64,000 nucleotides of DNA. Origin: Izhakiella australiensis. Lineage in GTDB: Bacteria > Pseudomonadota > Gammaproteobacteria > Enterobacterales > Enterobacteriaceae. Under the pieces are notes generated by a model. It worked only from the letters and a program-made list of their open reading frames with translations, was not told the DNA's origin and searched no databases. Shown in pieces: positions 50,676-61,157 of the stretch; the first letter of the stretch is position 1, and every line of letters begins with the position of its first letter. The position numbers and the translations under genes are program-made. The stretch lies in NCBI RefSeq assembly GCF_002006995.1, contig NZ_MRUL01000003.1, forward strand, positions 186,001-250,000. Reading direction: 5' to 3'.

Positions 50676-51457
50676 AGTTCGTCCTTCTGCACAGGCTTAC
50701 GCGCGGCGACGTGTATATAACGGCCCAGGCTTAAAAAAGGCTCCTGATGGCAGTAATGCGATTCCAGCGCCAGCAGCTCATCAAATCGTTCAGTCTGCAG
50801 ATGTTTATCCCGCATATAATCATGAAAAACGCGAATACCGGTCTTTTCGCCAACCTCGAAGCCGCACTCCGCCAGCCAGCGATAAACCTCTTGCGGCTCG
50901 CGCGGATAATCCGGCGAAAGGCTGCGCTTTTTCCGTTTAGGCATGTTTGCCTGCAGGTAAGCGAAGTTACCTAAAACCAGGTTACGCATCCGCAGGCCGT
51001 TAATATTGTAAAACATCAGCGATAATACACCGCCGGGTTTCAGACAGTTAAATAATGCTTGCAGCACGCCCTGAGGATCGGCAACCCATTCAAGCACCGC
51101 GTGAAACAATACCAGATCCACCGGCGTATCCAAATGCTGAGCGACGTTCTGGGCGGCAATTTGTTTGAATTGCATGTTGTCGCTCACACCTTGCTGCCCG
51201 GCCAGCAGCCGCGCACGCGCTAACATCTGCTGTGAAAGATCGCACAGCAGGACCTTATGCCCGCGTTCAGCCATCGCGCAGCCGGTCTGCCCCTCTCCGC
51301 CGCCGGCATCCAGTACCTGCAGCGGCGCTGCCGGCAAGCCGGCTAAGATGCGATCCAGTTCCTGCCAGAGGATCGCCTGGCGCACCCGGCCTTTAGTGGT
51401 GCCGTAAATATTTTGCGAAAATTTTTCAGCAATGTCGTCAAAATTACGATCCTGCAT
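50672..51457 (-). CDS. cmoM: tRNA 5-carboxymethoxyuridine methyltransferase CmoM (SmtA)
   Basis: The product is 261 aa, as in E. coli. CmoM methylates cmo5U34 to mcmo5U34 in wobble tRNAs using SAM. It has a class I methyltransferase fold: motif I is [12 protein letters not shown] (about 44-55), post-I is VLLCDLS, and [14 protein letters not shown] is the acidic/His strand. It is the first gene of the mukFEB operon, with no known functional link to condensin. tRNA-Ser(UGA), present twice in this window, is among the tRNA species that carry cmo5U-type wobble bases in E. coli. Confidence 0.96.
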   Translation of the reverse strand: MQDRNFDDIAEKFSQNIYGTTKGRVRQAILWQELDRILAGLPAAPLQVLDAGGGEGQTGCAMAERGHKVLLCDLSQQMLARARLLAGQQGVSDNMQFKQIAAQNVAQHLDTPVDLVLFHAVLEWVADPQGVLQALFNCLKPGGVLSLMFYNINGLRMRNLVLGNFAYLQANMPKRKKRSLSPDYPREPQEVYRWLAECGFEVGEKTGIRVFHDYMRDKHLQTERFDELLALESHYCHQEPFLSLGRYIHVAARKPVQKDEL

Positions 51458-51575
51458 GGCTGCGCTCCGGGCGTGATTTACCGCTCTATTTTGTCATACA
51501 CTGGCTGAGAATGAACCTTTCCATCATCCCTTAGCTATTAGATGGCGTTTTTTCGGCCAAAAGGAGTCCGGATTT

Positions 51576-52364
51576 ATGATTTTCATCCTGAAAAAAGCAA
51601 TTGGCGGGCTGCTACTGCCACTGCCGCTGTTGCTTATGGTGATGGGAGTCGGACTTTTTTTACTTTGGCGCGGCCGCTGGCTACAAGCGGGCAAAATGCT
51701 GGTTTCTGTTGGCTGGCTCTGTTTGCTTTTGCTCAGTCTGCAGCCCGTCGCCGACGGCCTGCTGCGTCCGCTGGAAGATAAATACCCGACGTGGCGTAAT
51801 CAGCAGCCGGTGCAATACGTGGTAGTACTCGGCGGCGGCTATACATGGAACCCTGACTGGGCGCCCGGTTCAAATCTGATCAACAACAGCCTGCCGCGCG
51901 TTACCGAAGGGATTCGTCTGTGGCGGGAAAATCCGGGCGCAAAGCTAATATTTACCGGCGCGGCGGCACAAAACAATCCGATGAGCTCGGCGCAGGTTGC
52001 AGCGCTGGTTGCGCAATCGCTGGGCGTACCCGCCGACGCGATCATCATGCTGGATAAACCACGCGACACGCATCAGGAAGCCACTGCGGTCGCCCAGCGC
52101 ATCGGTAAGGCGCCGTTTTTGCTGGTAACCTCGGCTAACCATTTACCACGGGCGATGCATTTTTTCCGCCAGCAGGGTCTTAACCCACTGCCTGCGCCGG
52201 CCAACCAGCTGGCGATCGATTCGCCGCTTACCCCCTGGGAGCGGGCGCTCCCCTCCTCGCTGTGGTTAGGACACAGCGAGCGCGCATGGTATGAAACCCT
52301 GGGACGCCTATGGCAGGATCTCACTACCGACGACGCCGCTGTCTCCGAGCCAGGGCAACAGTGA
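51576..52364 (+). CDS. elyC: Envelope biogenesis factor ElyC (YcbC, DUF218)
   Basis: The product is 262 aa (259 in E. coli). Two N-terminal membrane helices (about 8-30 and 40-58) precede a periplasmic DUF218 domain with VVVLGGGYTWNPDWAPGSNLIN, LIFTGAAAQ and PFLLVTSANHLPRAMHFF. ElyC is needed for peptidoglycan assembly at low temperature and is linked to undecaprenyl-phosphate carrier supply. AAGGAG precedes the ATG. It is divergent from cmoM. The last 57 bp overlap the 3' end of the convergent ycbJ. Confidence 0.95.
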   Translation: MIFILKKAIGGLLLPLPLLLMVMGVGLFLLWRGRWLQAGKMLVSVGWLCLLLLSLQPVADGLLRPLEDKYPTWRNQQPVQYVVVLGGGYTWNPDWAPGSNLINNSLPRVTEGIRLWRENPGAKLIFTGAAAQNNPMSSAQVAALVAQSLGVPADAIIMLDKPRDTHQEATAVAQRIGKAPFLLVTSANHLPRAMHFFRQQGLNPLPAPANQLAIDSPLTPWERALPSSLWLGHSERAWYETLGRLWQDLTTDDAAVSEPGQQ

Positions 52365-53240
52365 CTGGCTGGCGTGGTCAAAGCGCGCCCGATCAAGGCA
52401 GCCGGTATGAACCAGGTGGTCAATACTTTCCCACAGTACATACAGCCAGCGACGCCAGAGAAACCCTTCATCGACCGGCGCATGGCTGAAATAGCGCGTC
52501 AGCAATTCGCTGGCGGCGCCAGGTTCCCAGAGGCGACACACATCAAACTCGCGCGGCGCCCATAAAACGGTGCCTGGATTAACCATCGCCAGCAGCTGAT
52601 CGGTACGTGGAACTTTCAGAATATGGCGCAGCGTCAGATTGCCATGCACCAGCACGCAGGGATCATCGAAATCGTCAAAAAAAGCGTCCGCCTGCTGCCG
52701 CGTGCGGTATAGCAGCTGGCGATCGTCCATGGTCAGCATCGGCGGTCGTAAGTAGTTGAGCGTGGCCCACAGCACTTCAATTCGCTGCAGATACCAGCGC
52801 GCCCAGTGATTTTCCTGGGTGCTATCCACCGTACCCACCAGCCCGTGGCTGTCAATCCGGTGCCAGCTTAGCAGCGCTTCAACTATCTGCTCCTGCAGCT
52901 CGCTCCACTGCTGCGCATTGCGCGCCGGTGCTTCAATCGACATGCCGCCGAGGCGCTCAACCAGCAGGGTCTCATGCAGCGGCTTTCGATGGCTGAGCAC
53001 GACGCCAAACACCGCCGGCACCCGCACTTTACCATCCCGCGCCAGCATCGAGAGCTTATAGGCTTCCTGAGCGGCAATACCCGGCTGGCTGAAACATTTC
53101 GCCACCAGCGGCATCGCATTGCCGCTGCGATCGTAGAGCGTATAAAGGCTGGCCCAGGGATGCTCGCTGATGCATTCAACCCGACTAACGGTTTCACCCA
53201 GCACCAGCGCCAGCTCGGATTGCAACTGTTGATTTTCCAT
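52308..53240 (-). CDS. ycbJ: YcbJ, phosphotransferase-fold protein of unknown function
   Basis: The product is 310 aa (297 in E. coli). Parts resemble the aminoglycoside-phosphotransferase/kinase-like fold: a nucleotide-lobe Lys in MPLVAKCF, VERLGGMSIEAPA, and a catalytic-loop-like VLVHGNLTLRHIL, where APH enzymes have HGDL--N. The usual Asp is replaced by Asn, so catalysis is doubtful. PGTVLWAPREFDVCRLWE is where the DFG-like metal motif would be. The function is unknown. The ATG at 53240 has GAGGGGGGA upstream. The 3' end overlaps elyC by 57 bp on the other strand. Confidence 0.9.
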   Translation of the reverse strand: MENQQLQSELALVLGETVSRVECISEHPWASLYTLYDRSGNAMPLVAKCFSQPGIAAQEAYKLSMLARDGKVRVPAVFGVVLSHRKPLHETLLVERLGGMSIEAPARNAQQWSELQEQIVEALLSWHRIDSHGLVGTVDSTQENHWARWYLQRIEVLWATLNYLRPPMLTMDDRQLLYRTRQQADAFFDDFDDPCVLVHGNLTLRHILKVPRTDQLLAMVNPGTVLWAPREFDVCRLWEPGAASELLTRYFSHAPVDEGFLWRRWLYVLWESIDHLVHTGCLDRARFDHASQSLLPWLGDSGVVGSEILP

Positions 53241-53360
53241 TCCGTCCCCCCTCACGACTTGTCTTTGTGTGGGATGACCGGCGCACACTCTTTTCGCGTC
53301 GGCGCAAAAACTCGACTCCCTGCGGGATCGGCGCGAGGCAACCATGCCCCCGCAAGAGAC

Positions 53361-54107
53361 TTACTGCATAGCGGCACGCACGCGCTGTAAATCTTCCGGC
53401 GTATCAACGCCAACGCTGGGAATCGCCCGGGCCACATCAACGTGAATTTTCTCGCCGTACCACAGCACCCGCAACTGCTCCAGCAGCTCAATCTGCTCCA
53501 GCGGGCTCGGCGCCCAGCTTACGTAGCGGCGAATAAATCCCGCCTGGTAGGCATAAATGCCGATATGGCGTAAAAAGTAATCGCCAATGGTCTCTTTCGA
53601 CTGGCTGAACCTTTCACGTTCCCAGGGTATCGTTGCGCGCGAAAAGTAGAGGGCAAACCCCTGCGCATCGCGAACAACCTTCACCGCGTTAGGATTAAAA
53701 GCTTCTTCCGCATCCCCGATGGGTACCGCCAGCGTTGCCATGCCGGCACCGCAGCGCCGCAGGTTTTCCGCAACCTGATGAATAATCACCGGCGGGATCA
53801 GCGGTTCATCGCCCTGGACGTTAACCACGATGGTGTCATCTGAGAAATTATAGCGCTCGACAACTTCCGCAATACGTTCGGTGCCGGAATGATGATCCGC
53901 CCGGGTCATACAGACCTCACCGCCCGCCGCCGTTATCACACTGGCAACGTCAGGATGATCGGTAGCCACAATAACGCGCCCGGCGCCCGACTCCAGCGCG
54001 CGCTCCATGACGTGGACAATCATCGGCTTACCGTGAATATCAACCAGCGGTTTTCCCGGCAGTCTGGTTGAGGCAAAACGCGCGGGAATAACGGCAACAA
54101 AACTCAT
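53361..54107 (-). CDS. kdsB: CMP-KDO synthetase
   Basis: The product is 248 aa, as in E. coli. KdsB activates 3-deoxy-D-manno-octulosonate with CTP for transfer to lipid A. The nucleotidyltransferase signature is [24 protein letters not shown] at residues 6-29, with [21 protein letters not shown] (metal Asp) and [11 protein letters not shown] at the end. It overlaps ycaR by 4 bp and lies in the lpxK-msbA envelope cluster. Confidence 0.97.
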   Translation of the reverse strand: MSFVAVIPARFASTRLPGKPLVDIHGKPMIVHVMERALESGAGRVIVATDHPDVASVITAAGGEVCMTRADHHSGTERIAEVVERYNFSDDTIVVNVQGDEPLIPPVIIHQVAENLRRCGAGMATLAVPIGDAEEAFNPNAVKVVRDAQGFALYFSRATIPWERERFSQSKETIGDYFLRHIGIYAYQAGFIRRYVSWAPSPLEQIELLEQLRVLWYGEKIHVDVARAIPSVGVDTPEDLQRVRAAMQ

Positions 54108-54286
54108 GAGTGGCTCTCTTCCAACGTCAGGGTCCGGGCTTCACTTTCCAGTAAAACCGGAATCCCGTCACGGACCGGATAGGCAAGGCCGTCCGGCTTG
54201 CAAATCAGCTCCTGCTGCTCTTTATTGTAATAAAGCTTGCCATTACATACCGGGCAGGCAACGATTTCCAGTAAACGATGATCCAT
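54104..54286 (-). CDS. ycaR: YcaR, UPF0434/Trm112-like small protein
   Basis: The product is 60 aa, as in E. coli. It is a single small domain related to Trm112, with Cys11 and Cys14 in ACPVCNGKL and Cys29, and the conserved [20 protein letters not shown]. The role is unknown; it is translationally coupled to kdsB (ATGA overlap), so it may support that enzyme or share its expression. The start is unambiguous: GGAGG-type sequence precedes it. Confidence 0.95.
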   Translation of the reverse strand: MDHRLLEIVACPVCNGKLYYNKEQQELICKPDGLAYPVRDGIPVLLESEARTLTLEESHS

Positions 54287-54357
54287 ATATCCTCCGTTGT
54301 GGCCTGGGTAATCAAGGCCGACAGCTTAGCATAACCGGCTCTGACCCAGCTATGGCG

Positions 54358-55569
54358 TCAGTCAATCTGCCAGTGTGAAGCCATACGCCCGGCCAGCCCG
54401 TCGGGCAGCTTTGCTATCCCAACGCGATTCGCCCCTTGCCAGGCGGCAAAGCGGCTTAGCGTCCGTTGCAGATCGGCAATAAAGCGCTCGCTAATCCTGA
54501 CGCCGGCCTCCAGCCATATTTCATGAACCTGTAAACAGGCATTTTTACGATCCATCCGGGCATCAAGGCGGCCTTTCAGGCTGCCCCTGTGCAACAGCGG
54601 CAGCACAAAATAGCCATACTGGCGCTTCGCCGCCGGGGTATAGCATTCCAGACGGTAGTCAAAATCAAACAGCGCCTGCGCCCGGCGGCGATCCCAGACT
54701 ACCGGATCAAAAGGCGATAGCAGCGCGGTGTGGGTGGATGCTGGCACAGCGCTTAACGCTGACGCCAGCGAGGCATCCAGATAAAGCGTTCCAAGACGCT
54801 CCACCTCAACCTTTTCGACTTCGCCTTGCTCTTGCCAGACAGCCAGCTGCGCCGCAACCGGCGCACGCTTCAGGCGGTAATAATCCGCCAGCCATTCAGG
54901 ACGAAAGATCCCCAGACTGCGTGCGCTATTGCGCAGCATATGCCGCACGGCCTCATCTTCACTCAGCCCGTGCAGTGCGTCATCCCACGCCGGGAGTACG
55001 CGCTGACGTAAATCATAAATACGCTGAAAATTATGGCGCCCTACCACCATCAGTTCGCCGGCGCTGAATAAATTCTCCAGATGGCGCTTATAGGGTTTCC
55101 ATGACCACCAGCCGGGCTTGCTCTTTGGCGGCGCGGCAAAGTCAGCGGAGCGCACCGGGCCATTCTGTTCAATATGCGCCATCAGCTCAGCAATTTCCTG
55201 CCGGTGCTCAGTCATCCACTGGTGATTGTATTTCCAGCCCAGAGCCTGCGGGTTCAGCATACGGTGACGCAGCAGCGGATAATCGTCGGCAGGAATGAAG
55301 CAGGCCTCATGGGCCCAGTATTCAAACAGCGCGCCCTCGGACAGTGCCTGCTCCAGCCATGAAGCGGGATGACCGCCAATGCGGCTAAATAGCACCAGCC
55401 AGGGGCTGCGCGCCACGACGTGAATGGTATCAATCTGCAGCAGCGACATTTGACGGATCGCCGTCAGCAGATCCTCAAAGCGCGCTTTGCGCGTGGGTGA
55501 GCGCGACAATCCCTGCGCCATCAGGTGAAGATTCCTGGCCTCCGCCAGAGAAAGGGACGAAAATGCCAT
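54358..55569 (-). CDS. ycaQ: DNA glycosylase YcaQ (HTH_42/AlkZ family)
   Basis: The product is 403 aa (410 in E. coli). YcaQ unhooks interstrand crosslinks formed by nitrogen mustards by cutting alkylated-purine glycosidic bonds. The family's catalytic Q-x-D motif is in SLLQIDTIHVVARSPWLVLFSR near the N-terminus. Three winged-helix units follow, with EYWAHEACF, DNSARSLGIFR-like RNSARSLGIFRPEWLADYYRLKR, and LSPFDPVVWDRRRAQALFDFDYRLECY. The start at 55569 is chosen by homology; the frame is open 44 codons upstream and would run into lpxK. Confidence 0.94.
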   Translation of the reverse strand: MAFSSLSLAEARNLHLMAQGLSRSPTRKARFEDLLTAIRQMSLLQIDTIHVVARSPWLVLFSRIGGHPASWLEQALSEGALFEYWAHEACFIPADDYPLLRHRMLNPQALGWKYNHQWMTEHRQEIAELMAHIEQNGPVRSADFAAPPKSKPGWWSWKPYKRHLENLFSAGELMVVGRHNFQRIYDLRQRVLPAWDDALHGLSEDEAVRHMLRNSARSLGIFRPEWLADYYRLKRAPVAAQLAVWQEQGEVEKVEVERLGTLYLDASLASALSAVPASTHTALLSPFDPVVWDRRRAQALFDFDYRLECYTPAAKRQYGYFVLPLLHRGSLKGRLDARMDRKNACLQVHEIWLEAGVRISERFIADLQRTLSRFAAWQGANRVGIAKLPDGLAGRMASHWQID

Positions 55570-55616
55570 GCTGCTATCCTGTTCGGGCGCGCGAGTGCAG
55601 TGAGCGCAGGGAACGT

Positions 55617-56597
55617 TTAGTGGGGCTGTCGCAGTCGGAGGATCTCGCCAGTCAAATCCTGGCCTCGTTGGTCGAGCTGCGCATCCACCGGTAAATACCA
55701 CCAGTTATCGTCAGCAAAAGCCCGGGCCTTCACCGCATCTTTTTCCGTCATCAGTAAAGATTCATTCGCCGCCGCCAGCGAAGCAAGCAGCGCCGCATCA
55801 TAATGCTGATGATCGGCAAAAGCGACTTCACGCCGCGGCGCAACGCCAAGCTGGCGCAGAGTGGCAAAGAAACGCGGAGGATGGCCGATACCGGCTATCG
55901 CCACCACATTTTGTAGACTGGCGGCAGGCCGCTGCTCGCCTGAACGCAGATTGATTGCCAGACCTGGGGTCAACGTCATACGGATTTCATCCGCGCCAGC
56001 ATCGCCGCCGTTCACCACCCGGGCATTAACCTGCTTAAGGCGCGAGGCCCGCTCGCGCATTGGCCCTGCCGGCAGCCACCAGCCATTACCAAAGCGGCGT
56101 TCGCCGTCGATCACCACCAGTTCGTAATCACGCGCGAGGGCGTAATGTTGCAGGCCATCATCGGTGATGATGATGTCGATTTCACCCGTCGCCGTCAGCG
56201 CGCGCACGGCGTCAACCCGACGCGGCGCAACGGCCACCGCCGCCCCGGTACGTTGCCATATCAGCACCGGCTCATCGCCCGCCTGCGCGGTGGTTGTCGT
56301 CGCATCCAGCAATAGCGGGTAATGCTCCGCTTTGCCGCCATAGCCGCGTGAAACCACCCCTACGCGCAGGCCGGCTTGCTGCAGCCGCGTGACCAGCCAG
56401 ATAACCAGCGGCGTTTTACCGTTGCCGCCAGCGGTCAGGTTACCGACCACCACCACCGGCACTGGCGCGCGCCATACTTTGCGCCAGCCCCGCTGGTAGC
56501 TAAGGCGAATTAAATTACTGATCAGGCCGTAGAGCAGGCTGAACGGCCATAGCAGCAGCCAGAGAGGCGATTCACCGCTCCAGATGCGCGCTATCAT
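55617..56597 (-). CDS. lpxK: Tetraacyldisaccharide 4'-kinase LpxK
   Basis: The product is 326 aa (328 in E. coli). It phosphorylates the 4' position of the lipid A disaccharide at the inner face of the inner membrane. An N-terminal membrane helix (about 12-32) precedes the P-loop [13 protein letters not shown] (52-64), SRGYGGK and the DDGLQHYAL catalytic Asp motif. The gene overlaps msbA by 4 bp; LpxK product is later flipped by MsbA, so the coupling has functional sense. Confidence 0.96.
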   Translation of the reverse strand: MIARIWSGESPLWLLLWPFSLLYGLISNLIRLSYQRGWRKVWRAPVPVVVVGNLTAGGNGKTPLVIWLVTRLQQAGLRVGVVSRGYGGKAEHYPLLLDATTTTAQAGDEPVLIWQRTGAAVAVAPRRVDAVRALTATGEIDIIITDDGLQHYALARDYELVVIDGERRFGNGWWLPAGPMRERASRLKQVNARVVNGGDAGADEIRMTLTPGLAINLRSGEQRPAASLQNVVAIAGIGHPPRFFATLRQLGVAPRREVAFADHQHYDAALLASLAAANESLLMTEKDAVKARAFADDNWWYLPVDAQLDQRGQDLTGEILRLRQPH

Positions 56598-58342
56598 TGA
56601 CCAAACTGCATTTTGTGTAGCTGCGCGTAAGCGCCATTTTGTTCCAGCAGCACCTTGTGAGTACCCCGCTCAACGATGCGCCCATCTTCAATGACCGCGA
56701 TTTCATCCGCTTTCTCAATGGTTGACAGACGGTGAGCAATAACCAAAGCGGTACGATTTTTTTGTAGTTCATCCAGCGCCGCCTGAATGGCGCGTTCAGA
56801 TTCAGTATCCAGCGCCGACGTTGCTTCGTCGAGGATCAGAATCGGGCTGTCGCGCAGCAGGGCGCGGGCGATGGCGATACGCTGACGCTGGCCGCCGGAC
56901 AGCAGCACGCCGTTTTCGCCAATCATGGTATCCAGCCCATTATCCATCTTCGAGATAAAATCCATGGCATAGGCCATGCGCGCTGCGTGCTCAATCTGCT
57001 CGCGCGTGTAATTCTCTTCACGCGCATAAGCGATATTGTTGGCGATAGTGTCATTAAACAAATGCACGTTCTGCGATACCAGCGCCACCTGATTGCGCAG
57101 CGACGCTAAGGTATATTCCCGCAGTTCGTGGCCATCGATCAGGATCTCGCCCTGCTGAATATCGTAAAAGCGCGTCAGCAGGCTGGCGATAGTGGATTTA
57201 CCCGATCCTGAACGGCCAACCAGCGCCAGCGTTTTACCTCTAGGGATGGTGAGGCTGATATTGTGCAATGCTGGCGCCTCGCGCCCGGGATAGGCGAAAG
57301 TGACGTTCTTAAACTCAACGTCGCCCTCGGCGCGTTCGATAACGCGCTGCCCTGCATCAGTTTCCTGCTCACCGTCCAGAATGGAAAACAAGGTCTGGCA
57401 GGCCGCCATGCCGCGCTGAAACTGCGCATTAACGTTGGTTAATGATTTCAACGGGCGCATCAGGGCAATCATTGAGGAGAAAACCACGGTGATGGTTCCC
57501 GCCGTCAGGGTATCCATTACGGAAGGGAAGCTGGCGGCATACAGGACAAATGCCAGCGCCAGCGAGGCGATTAGCTGAATAATCGGATCGGAGATGGATG
57601 ACGCTGAAACCAGCTTCATCCCCTGCTGACGCATGCGGTTACTGACCTTTTCAAAACGACGCGTTTCCACATCCTGACCACCAAAAATCAGCACTTCTTT
57701 GTGGCCCTTCAACATCTGCTCGGCGCTGGTAGTCACCTGCCCCATGGTGTTTTGCATATTTTTGCTGATGTTACGAAAGCGCTTAGAGACCGAACGAATG
57801 GCAAATGACACGATCGGCGCCAGCAGAATCAGAATCAATGAAAGCTGCCAGCTGTAATAAAACATTAAGATAAACAGGCCGATAATCGAGGCCCCTTCTC
57901 GTACCACGGTGACCAGCGTACCTGAAGAAGACGAAGCAACCTGCTCTGAATCATAGGTAATACGCGAAAGCAGCGTGCCGGTCGATTGCTGATCGAAGAA
58001 GGATACCGGCATGCCCATCATATGACTAAACAGGCGACGGCGCATGGTCATCACCACGTTACCTGATACCCACGACAAGCAATAACTCGATATGTAGCTG
58101 GTGATCCCGCGCATCAGCATCAGGCCAATTACAACCAGCGGCATCCATATCAGCACGGAGTTATTCGCTTTGCCAAAGCCATCATCCAGCAGCGGCTTTA
58201 ACAGGGAAATCATCAGCGCATCGCCCGCCGCATTAATCACCAGGGCGACAGCTGACACTATCAGCCCGGTTCTGTACGGTGCGATCATTGGCCACAGTCG
58301 GCGAAAGGTCTGCCAGGTGGTAAGGTCTTTATCCAAATGCAT
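56594..58342 (-). CDS. msbA: Lipid A flippase MsbA
   Basis: The product is 582 aa, as in E. coli. It is an ABC exporter half-transporter that flips core-lipid A across the inner membrane with ATP. Six helices (about 20-310) precede the nucleotide-binding domain with Walker [10 protein letters not shown] (near 376-384), the signature [16 protein letters not shown] and Walker [13 protein letters not shown]. It is followed at once by lpxK and preceded by rec2 34 bp upstream. Confidence 0.98.
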   Translation of the reverse strand: MHLDKDLTTWQTFRRLWPMIAPYRTGLIVSAVALVINAAGDALMISLLKPLLDDGFGKANNSVLIWMPLVVIGLMLMRGITSYISSYCLSWVSGNVVMTMRRRLFSHMMGMPVSFFDQQSTGTLLSRITYDSEQVASSSSGTLVTVVREGASIIGLFILMFYYSWQLSLILILLAPIVSFAIRSVSKRFRNISKNMQNTMGQVTTSAEQMLKGHKEVLIFGGQDVETRRFEKVSNRMRQQGMKLVSASSISDPIIQLIASLALAFVLYAASFPSVMDTLTAGTITVVFSSMIALMRPLKSLTNVNAQFQRGMAACQTLFSILDGEQETDAGQRVIERAEGDVEFKNVTFAYPGREAPALHNISLTIPRGKTLALVGRSGSGKSTIASLLTRFYDIQQGEILIDGHELREYTLASLRNQVALVSQNVHLFNDTIANNIAYAREENYTREQIEHAARMAYAMDFISKMDNGLDTMIGENGVLLSGGQRQRIAIARALLRDSPILILDEATSALDTESERAIQAALDELQKNRTALVIAHRLSTIEKADEIAVIEDGRIVERGTHKVLLEQNGAYAQLHKMQFGQ

Positions 58343-58376
58343 TATTTAACCGCTTTAATTGAAATAGCCGCTCATT

Positions 58377-60644
58377 CTACCTGGAATCACGCGGCGCGCC
58401 AAACCACTGATGATACCATCTGGGCATTATTTGTTCCCTGAATCCACTGATTGTCCAATGATTAGGATAAAATTTAACGCTTATCTGGCCTGATTTTGCC
58501 GTATCCCACCACTGATAATGATTGTCAGCATAGCGCTTCACAACCGCTTTAGCCGGCAGTCGCCAGGGATTATAGCGCGAGGTTGATGCCAGCGCGGCCT
58601 GACCGGCGATGGCACGCAGCCAGGGAGGCGACGAAGACGTGCGGCTGCCATGATGCCCGACCTGCAAAATGTTTGCCTGTAACGCGCTTCTGTCAAAGCC
58701 GAGAAGCCGGTACTCCGCACGCGCTTCCAGGTCGCCGGTCAGCAGTATGCGCCAGTGTCCATCGCTGACGCTGATGGTGCAGGAGTGATTATTCCCTTCG
58801 CCTTTATCATTTTTCAATGGCCAGAGCACCCTGAAGGTTAGCCCCTGCCATTGCCAGAGATTGCCGCGATCGCAGGACAATCTTTCCGCCGGGCCAAAGT
58901 GGCTGCGTACCGGCACCGTTGGCCAGCGCTGCAGCAGGCTGTCGAGGCCGCCGACATGATCAAGATGTGCATGGCTCAAAATGATCAGCTCAGGGCGCAG
59001 ATTATGCCACTGCAGCCAGGGAATAATGACGCTTCTCCCCATATCACCGCCCGGCCAGCGCTTTCCCGTATCGTAAATCACCGCCCGCTGACCGCGTGAA
59101 ATCACCACGGACAGCCCGTGACCGACATCCAGCATATCCATCCGCCACAGGGGACGTGGGCCATTAAGGCGCCACATACAGAGCGCGGCCATCAGCGCCA
59201 GCAGGCTGGCAACCTGCCCACGCCAGAGGGCAAACCGCCAGGCGGCCAGCAGCAGCCATATGCCAGGCGTGAGCCAGCACTGCGTTTCCGATAAGGTAAA
59301 CCAGCCAGTGGGGATACGCTGCAATGGCCAGAAAACCACAACCAAACTCCAGTCAGCCAGCCACCAGAAGAAATGCGCCAGTGAATTGAACGGTGACAGA
59401 CAAACGGCCATCAGGCTTAGCGGCACCGACACCAGGGATACCAGCGGTACGGCCCACAGATTAGCAAACAGCGCGCTGAGGCTAAAACCATGAAACATCA
59501 TCGCCTGTACCGGCAACATCAACAGCAGCATCCCCAGCTGTAAATGCAGCAAATGTAGCCAGCCCCAGTACCATTTGCGTGGGATGCAGGCAGGCATTGG
59601 CGCCAGGCGATACCAGAGTAAAAGCCCGCCGACCGCCACAACGGAGAGAATCAGGCTGTCGGAAAGTATGCTTATCGGATCGGTAAACAGCAGCAACGCC
59701 AGGCAAATAATCCAGACCTGAACGCTACGACAGTGCCAGCCAGCAAGGCGCAGTAAATTCCAGCACAAGAGCGCCAGAATGGCGCGCATTACCGGTGGGT
59801 TTATACCGGCCAGCCAGCAGTAGGCGATCGCCACGCCGATGCCAATAAGCAGCGGCATTTTGAAGCCTATTTTTGCCGCCGGAAGGAAAAACTGCAGCCG
59901 ACGGCCTAACAACCAGCCTGCAGCGGCGGCAAAACTAATGTGCAAACCGGAAATCGCGATCAAATGCATAATCCCGGTTTCCCGCAACAGCTGGTTTGTC
60001 GCGCTGTCGATACCGCTGCGGTCGCTGAAAGTTAGCGCGTCGAGAATTCCGCCCCATTTCATTTCTTTGGTATGGCGCTGGGCAATCGCAATCAGCCGCG
60101 CACGATAGCCACAGGCGCTATCTAACGGCGTGGCATGCAATATCCGTCCCTGCAGAGGGTTACCGTTTGCCAGCCGGAAACGCTGGCTGTCAAATCCGCC
60201 TTCATTAAGCCAGCCATGCACCGGCCGCAGTTTTAGCGTCATTAGCCAGCGCTGGCCGCTGCAAAAGTCAGCCAGGCGGCTTGCAGGTGGATATATTTGC
60301 GCCCGCAGCGCAGGAAACTGCGGCTGATGATTAATCCGGTCGAGACTTATCTGCACCATGTTCCTGCCGGGCTGAACATCGGTAACCGTCACCGCAGCGC
60401 TCACGCTGCCGGTGGTGATCGCATCAATACGCGTTAGCAGGCGCTTGCCGTGCCCGGTGGCCCAGCAAAAAAGCAGCAGCAGCAGGCCGGCATACCACAT
60501 CCAGCGCCAGGACAGTCGCAGTAGCAATAATCCAAGGCAGGCGCACAAAGTCAGGAATTCAGCGCCAGGAAGCGCGGGAAGGAACGCCAGCGGCAGCGTT
60601 GCCAGAATGGCTATCCCGGCCAGTTGAGTTAAGGTGACGACCAT
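58377..60644 (-). CDS. ycaI: ComEC/Rec2-family channel protein (YcaI)
   Basis: The product is 755 aa (754 in E. coli). An N-terminal hydrophobic pair and OB-like domain (about 90-170) is followed by the Competence domain with many helices (about 200-490, including LIAISGLHISFAAAAGWLL). The C-terminal part is a metallo-beta-lactamase domain (about 500-720) with DVGHGLSVVI, LSHAHLDHVGGL and LLTGDLEA. The family passes single-stranded DNA through the inner membrane in natural competence; activity in enterics is uncertain. AGGGAG precedes the ATG. Confidence 0.95.
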   Translation of the reverse strand: MVVTLTQLAGIAILATLPLAFLPALPGAEFLTLCACLGLLLLRLSWRWMWYAGLLLLLFCWATGHGKRLLTRIDAITTGSVSAAVTVTDVQPGRNMVQISLDRINHQPQFPALRAQIYPPASRLADFCSGQRWLMTLKLRPVHGWLNEGGFDSQRFRLANGNPLQGRILHATPLDSACGYRARLIAIAQRHTKEMKWGGILDALTFSDRSGIDSATNQLLRETGIMHLIAISGLHISFAAAAGWLLGRRLQFFLPAAKIGFKMPLLIGIGVAIAYCWLAGINPPVMRAILALLCWNLLRLAGWHCRSVQVWIICLALLLFTDPISILSDSLILSVVAVGGLLLWYRLAPMPACIPRKWYWGWLHLLHLQLGMLLLMLPVQAMMFHGFSLSALFANLWAVPLVSLVSVPLSLMAVCLSPFNSLAHFFWWLADWSLVVVFWPLQRIPTGWFTLSETQCWLTPGIWLLLAAWRFALWRGQVASLLALMAALCMWRLNGPRPLWRMDMLDVGHGLSVVISRGQRAVIYDTGKRWPGGDMGRSVIIPWLQWHNLRPELIILSHAHLDHVGGLDSLLQRWPTVPVRSHFGPAERLSCDRGNLWQWQGLTFRVLWPLKNDKGEGNNHSCTISVSDGHWRILLTGDLEARAEYRLLGFDRSALQANILQVGHHGSRTSSSPPWLRAIAGQAALASTSRYNPWRLPAKAVVKRYADNHYQWWDTAKSGQISVKFYPNHWTISGFREQIMPRWYHQWFGAPRDSR

Positions 60645-60775
60645 ATTTTCTCCCTTTGGTCAGGAGAAAAGTATGCCTTGCCCCGCAGCGCCTGTGGTCA
60701 GCGACATCAACACCATGCGCGCCAACGCGCAAAACTTTGCACTTTGGCATGCAATTTCATCGCCGACGGAAAGGC

Positions 60776-60800
60776 AAAAAAAAACGACACCGAAGTGTCG
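60776..60800 (-). terminator. ihfB terminator
   Basis: The stem CGACAC/GTGTCG with loop TTCG (minus strand) is followed by nine T, about 20 bases after the ihfB stop. Confidence 0.92.
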
Positions 60801-60819
60801 CTTTTAGTCAATCTCAGAC

Positions 60820-61104
60820 TTAGCCGTAGATATTTGCCCGATCCCGTAGCTCTTTACCCGGCTTGAAGTGGGGAACGTATTTACCTTCCAGGTCCACTTT
60901 GTCGCCCGTTTTCGGATTACGTCCGGTACGAGGAGCACGGTAGTGCAAAGAGAAACTGCCAAATCCGCGGATTTCAATGCGTTCGCCTTCTGACAACGTC
61001 GTTGCCATATGCTCAAGCATTTCTTTCACCGCATCCTCAACGACTTTCGCCGGAATATGAGTCTGCTGGCCTGCAAGTCTTTCAATCAGTTCTGACTTGG
61101 TCAT
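60820..61104 (-). CDS. ihfB: Integration host factor beta subunit
   Basis: The product is 94 aa, as in E. coli, and differs at only a few positions. IHF-beta pairs with IHF-alpha to bend DNA sharply at specific sites. The DNA-binding arm is [25 protein letters not shown], with the intercalating Pro in NPKTG. GGAGG precedes the ATG at 61104; upstream in-frame codons are not part of the protein. It follows rpsA in the same direction across a strong hairpin. Confidence 0.98.
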   Translation of the reverse strand: MTKSELIERLAGQQTHIPAKVVEDAVKEMLEHMATTLSEGERIEIRGFGSFSLHYRAPRTGRNPKTGDKVDLEGKYVPHFKPGKELRDRANIYG

Positions 61105-61157
61105 AAATCCTCCGGTTGATCCTTTTGGCATAGAGTTTAGCAATTACCAACGACTTC

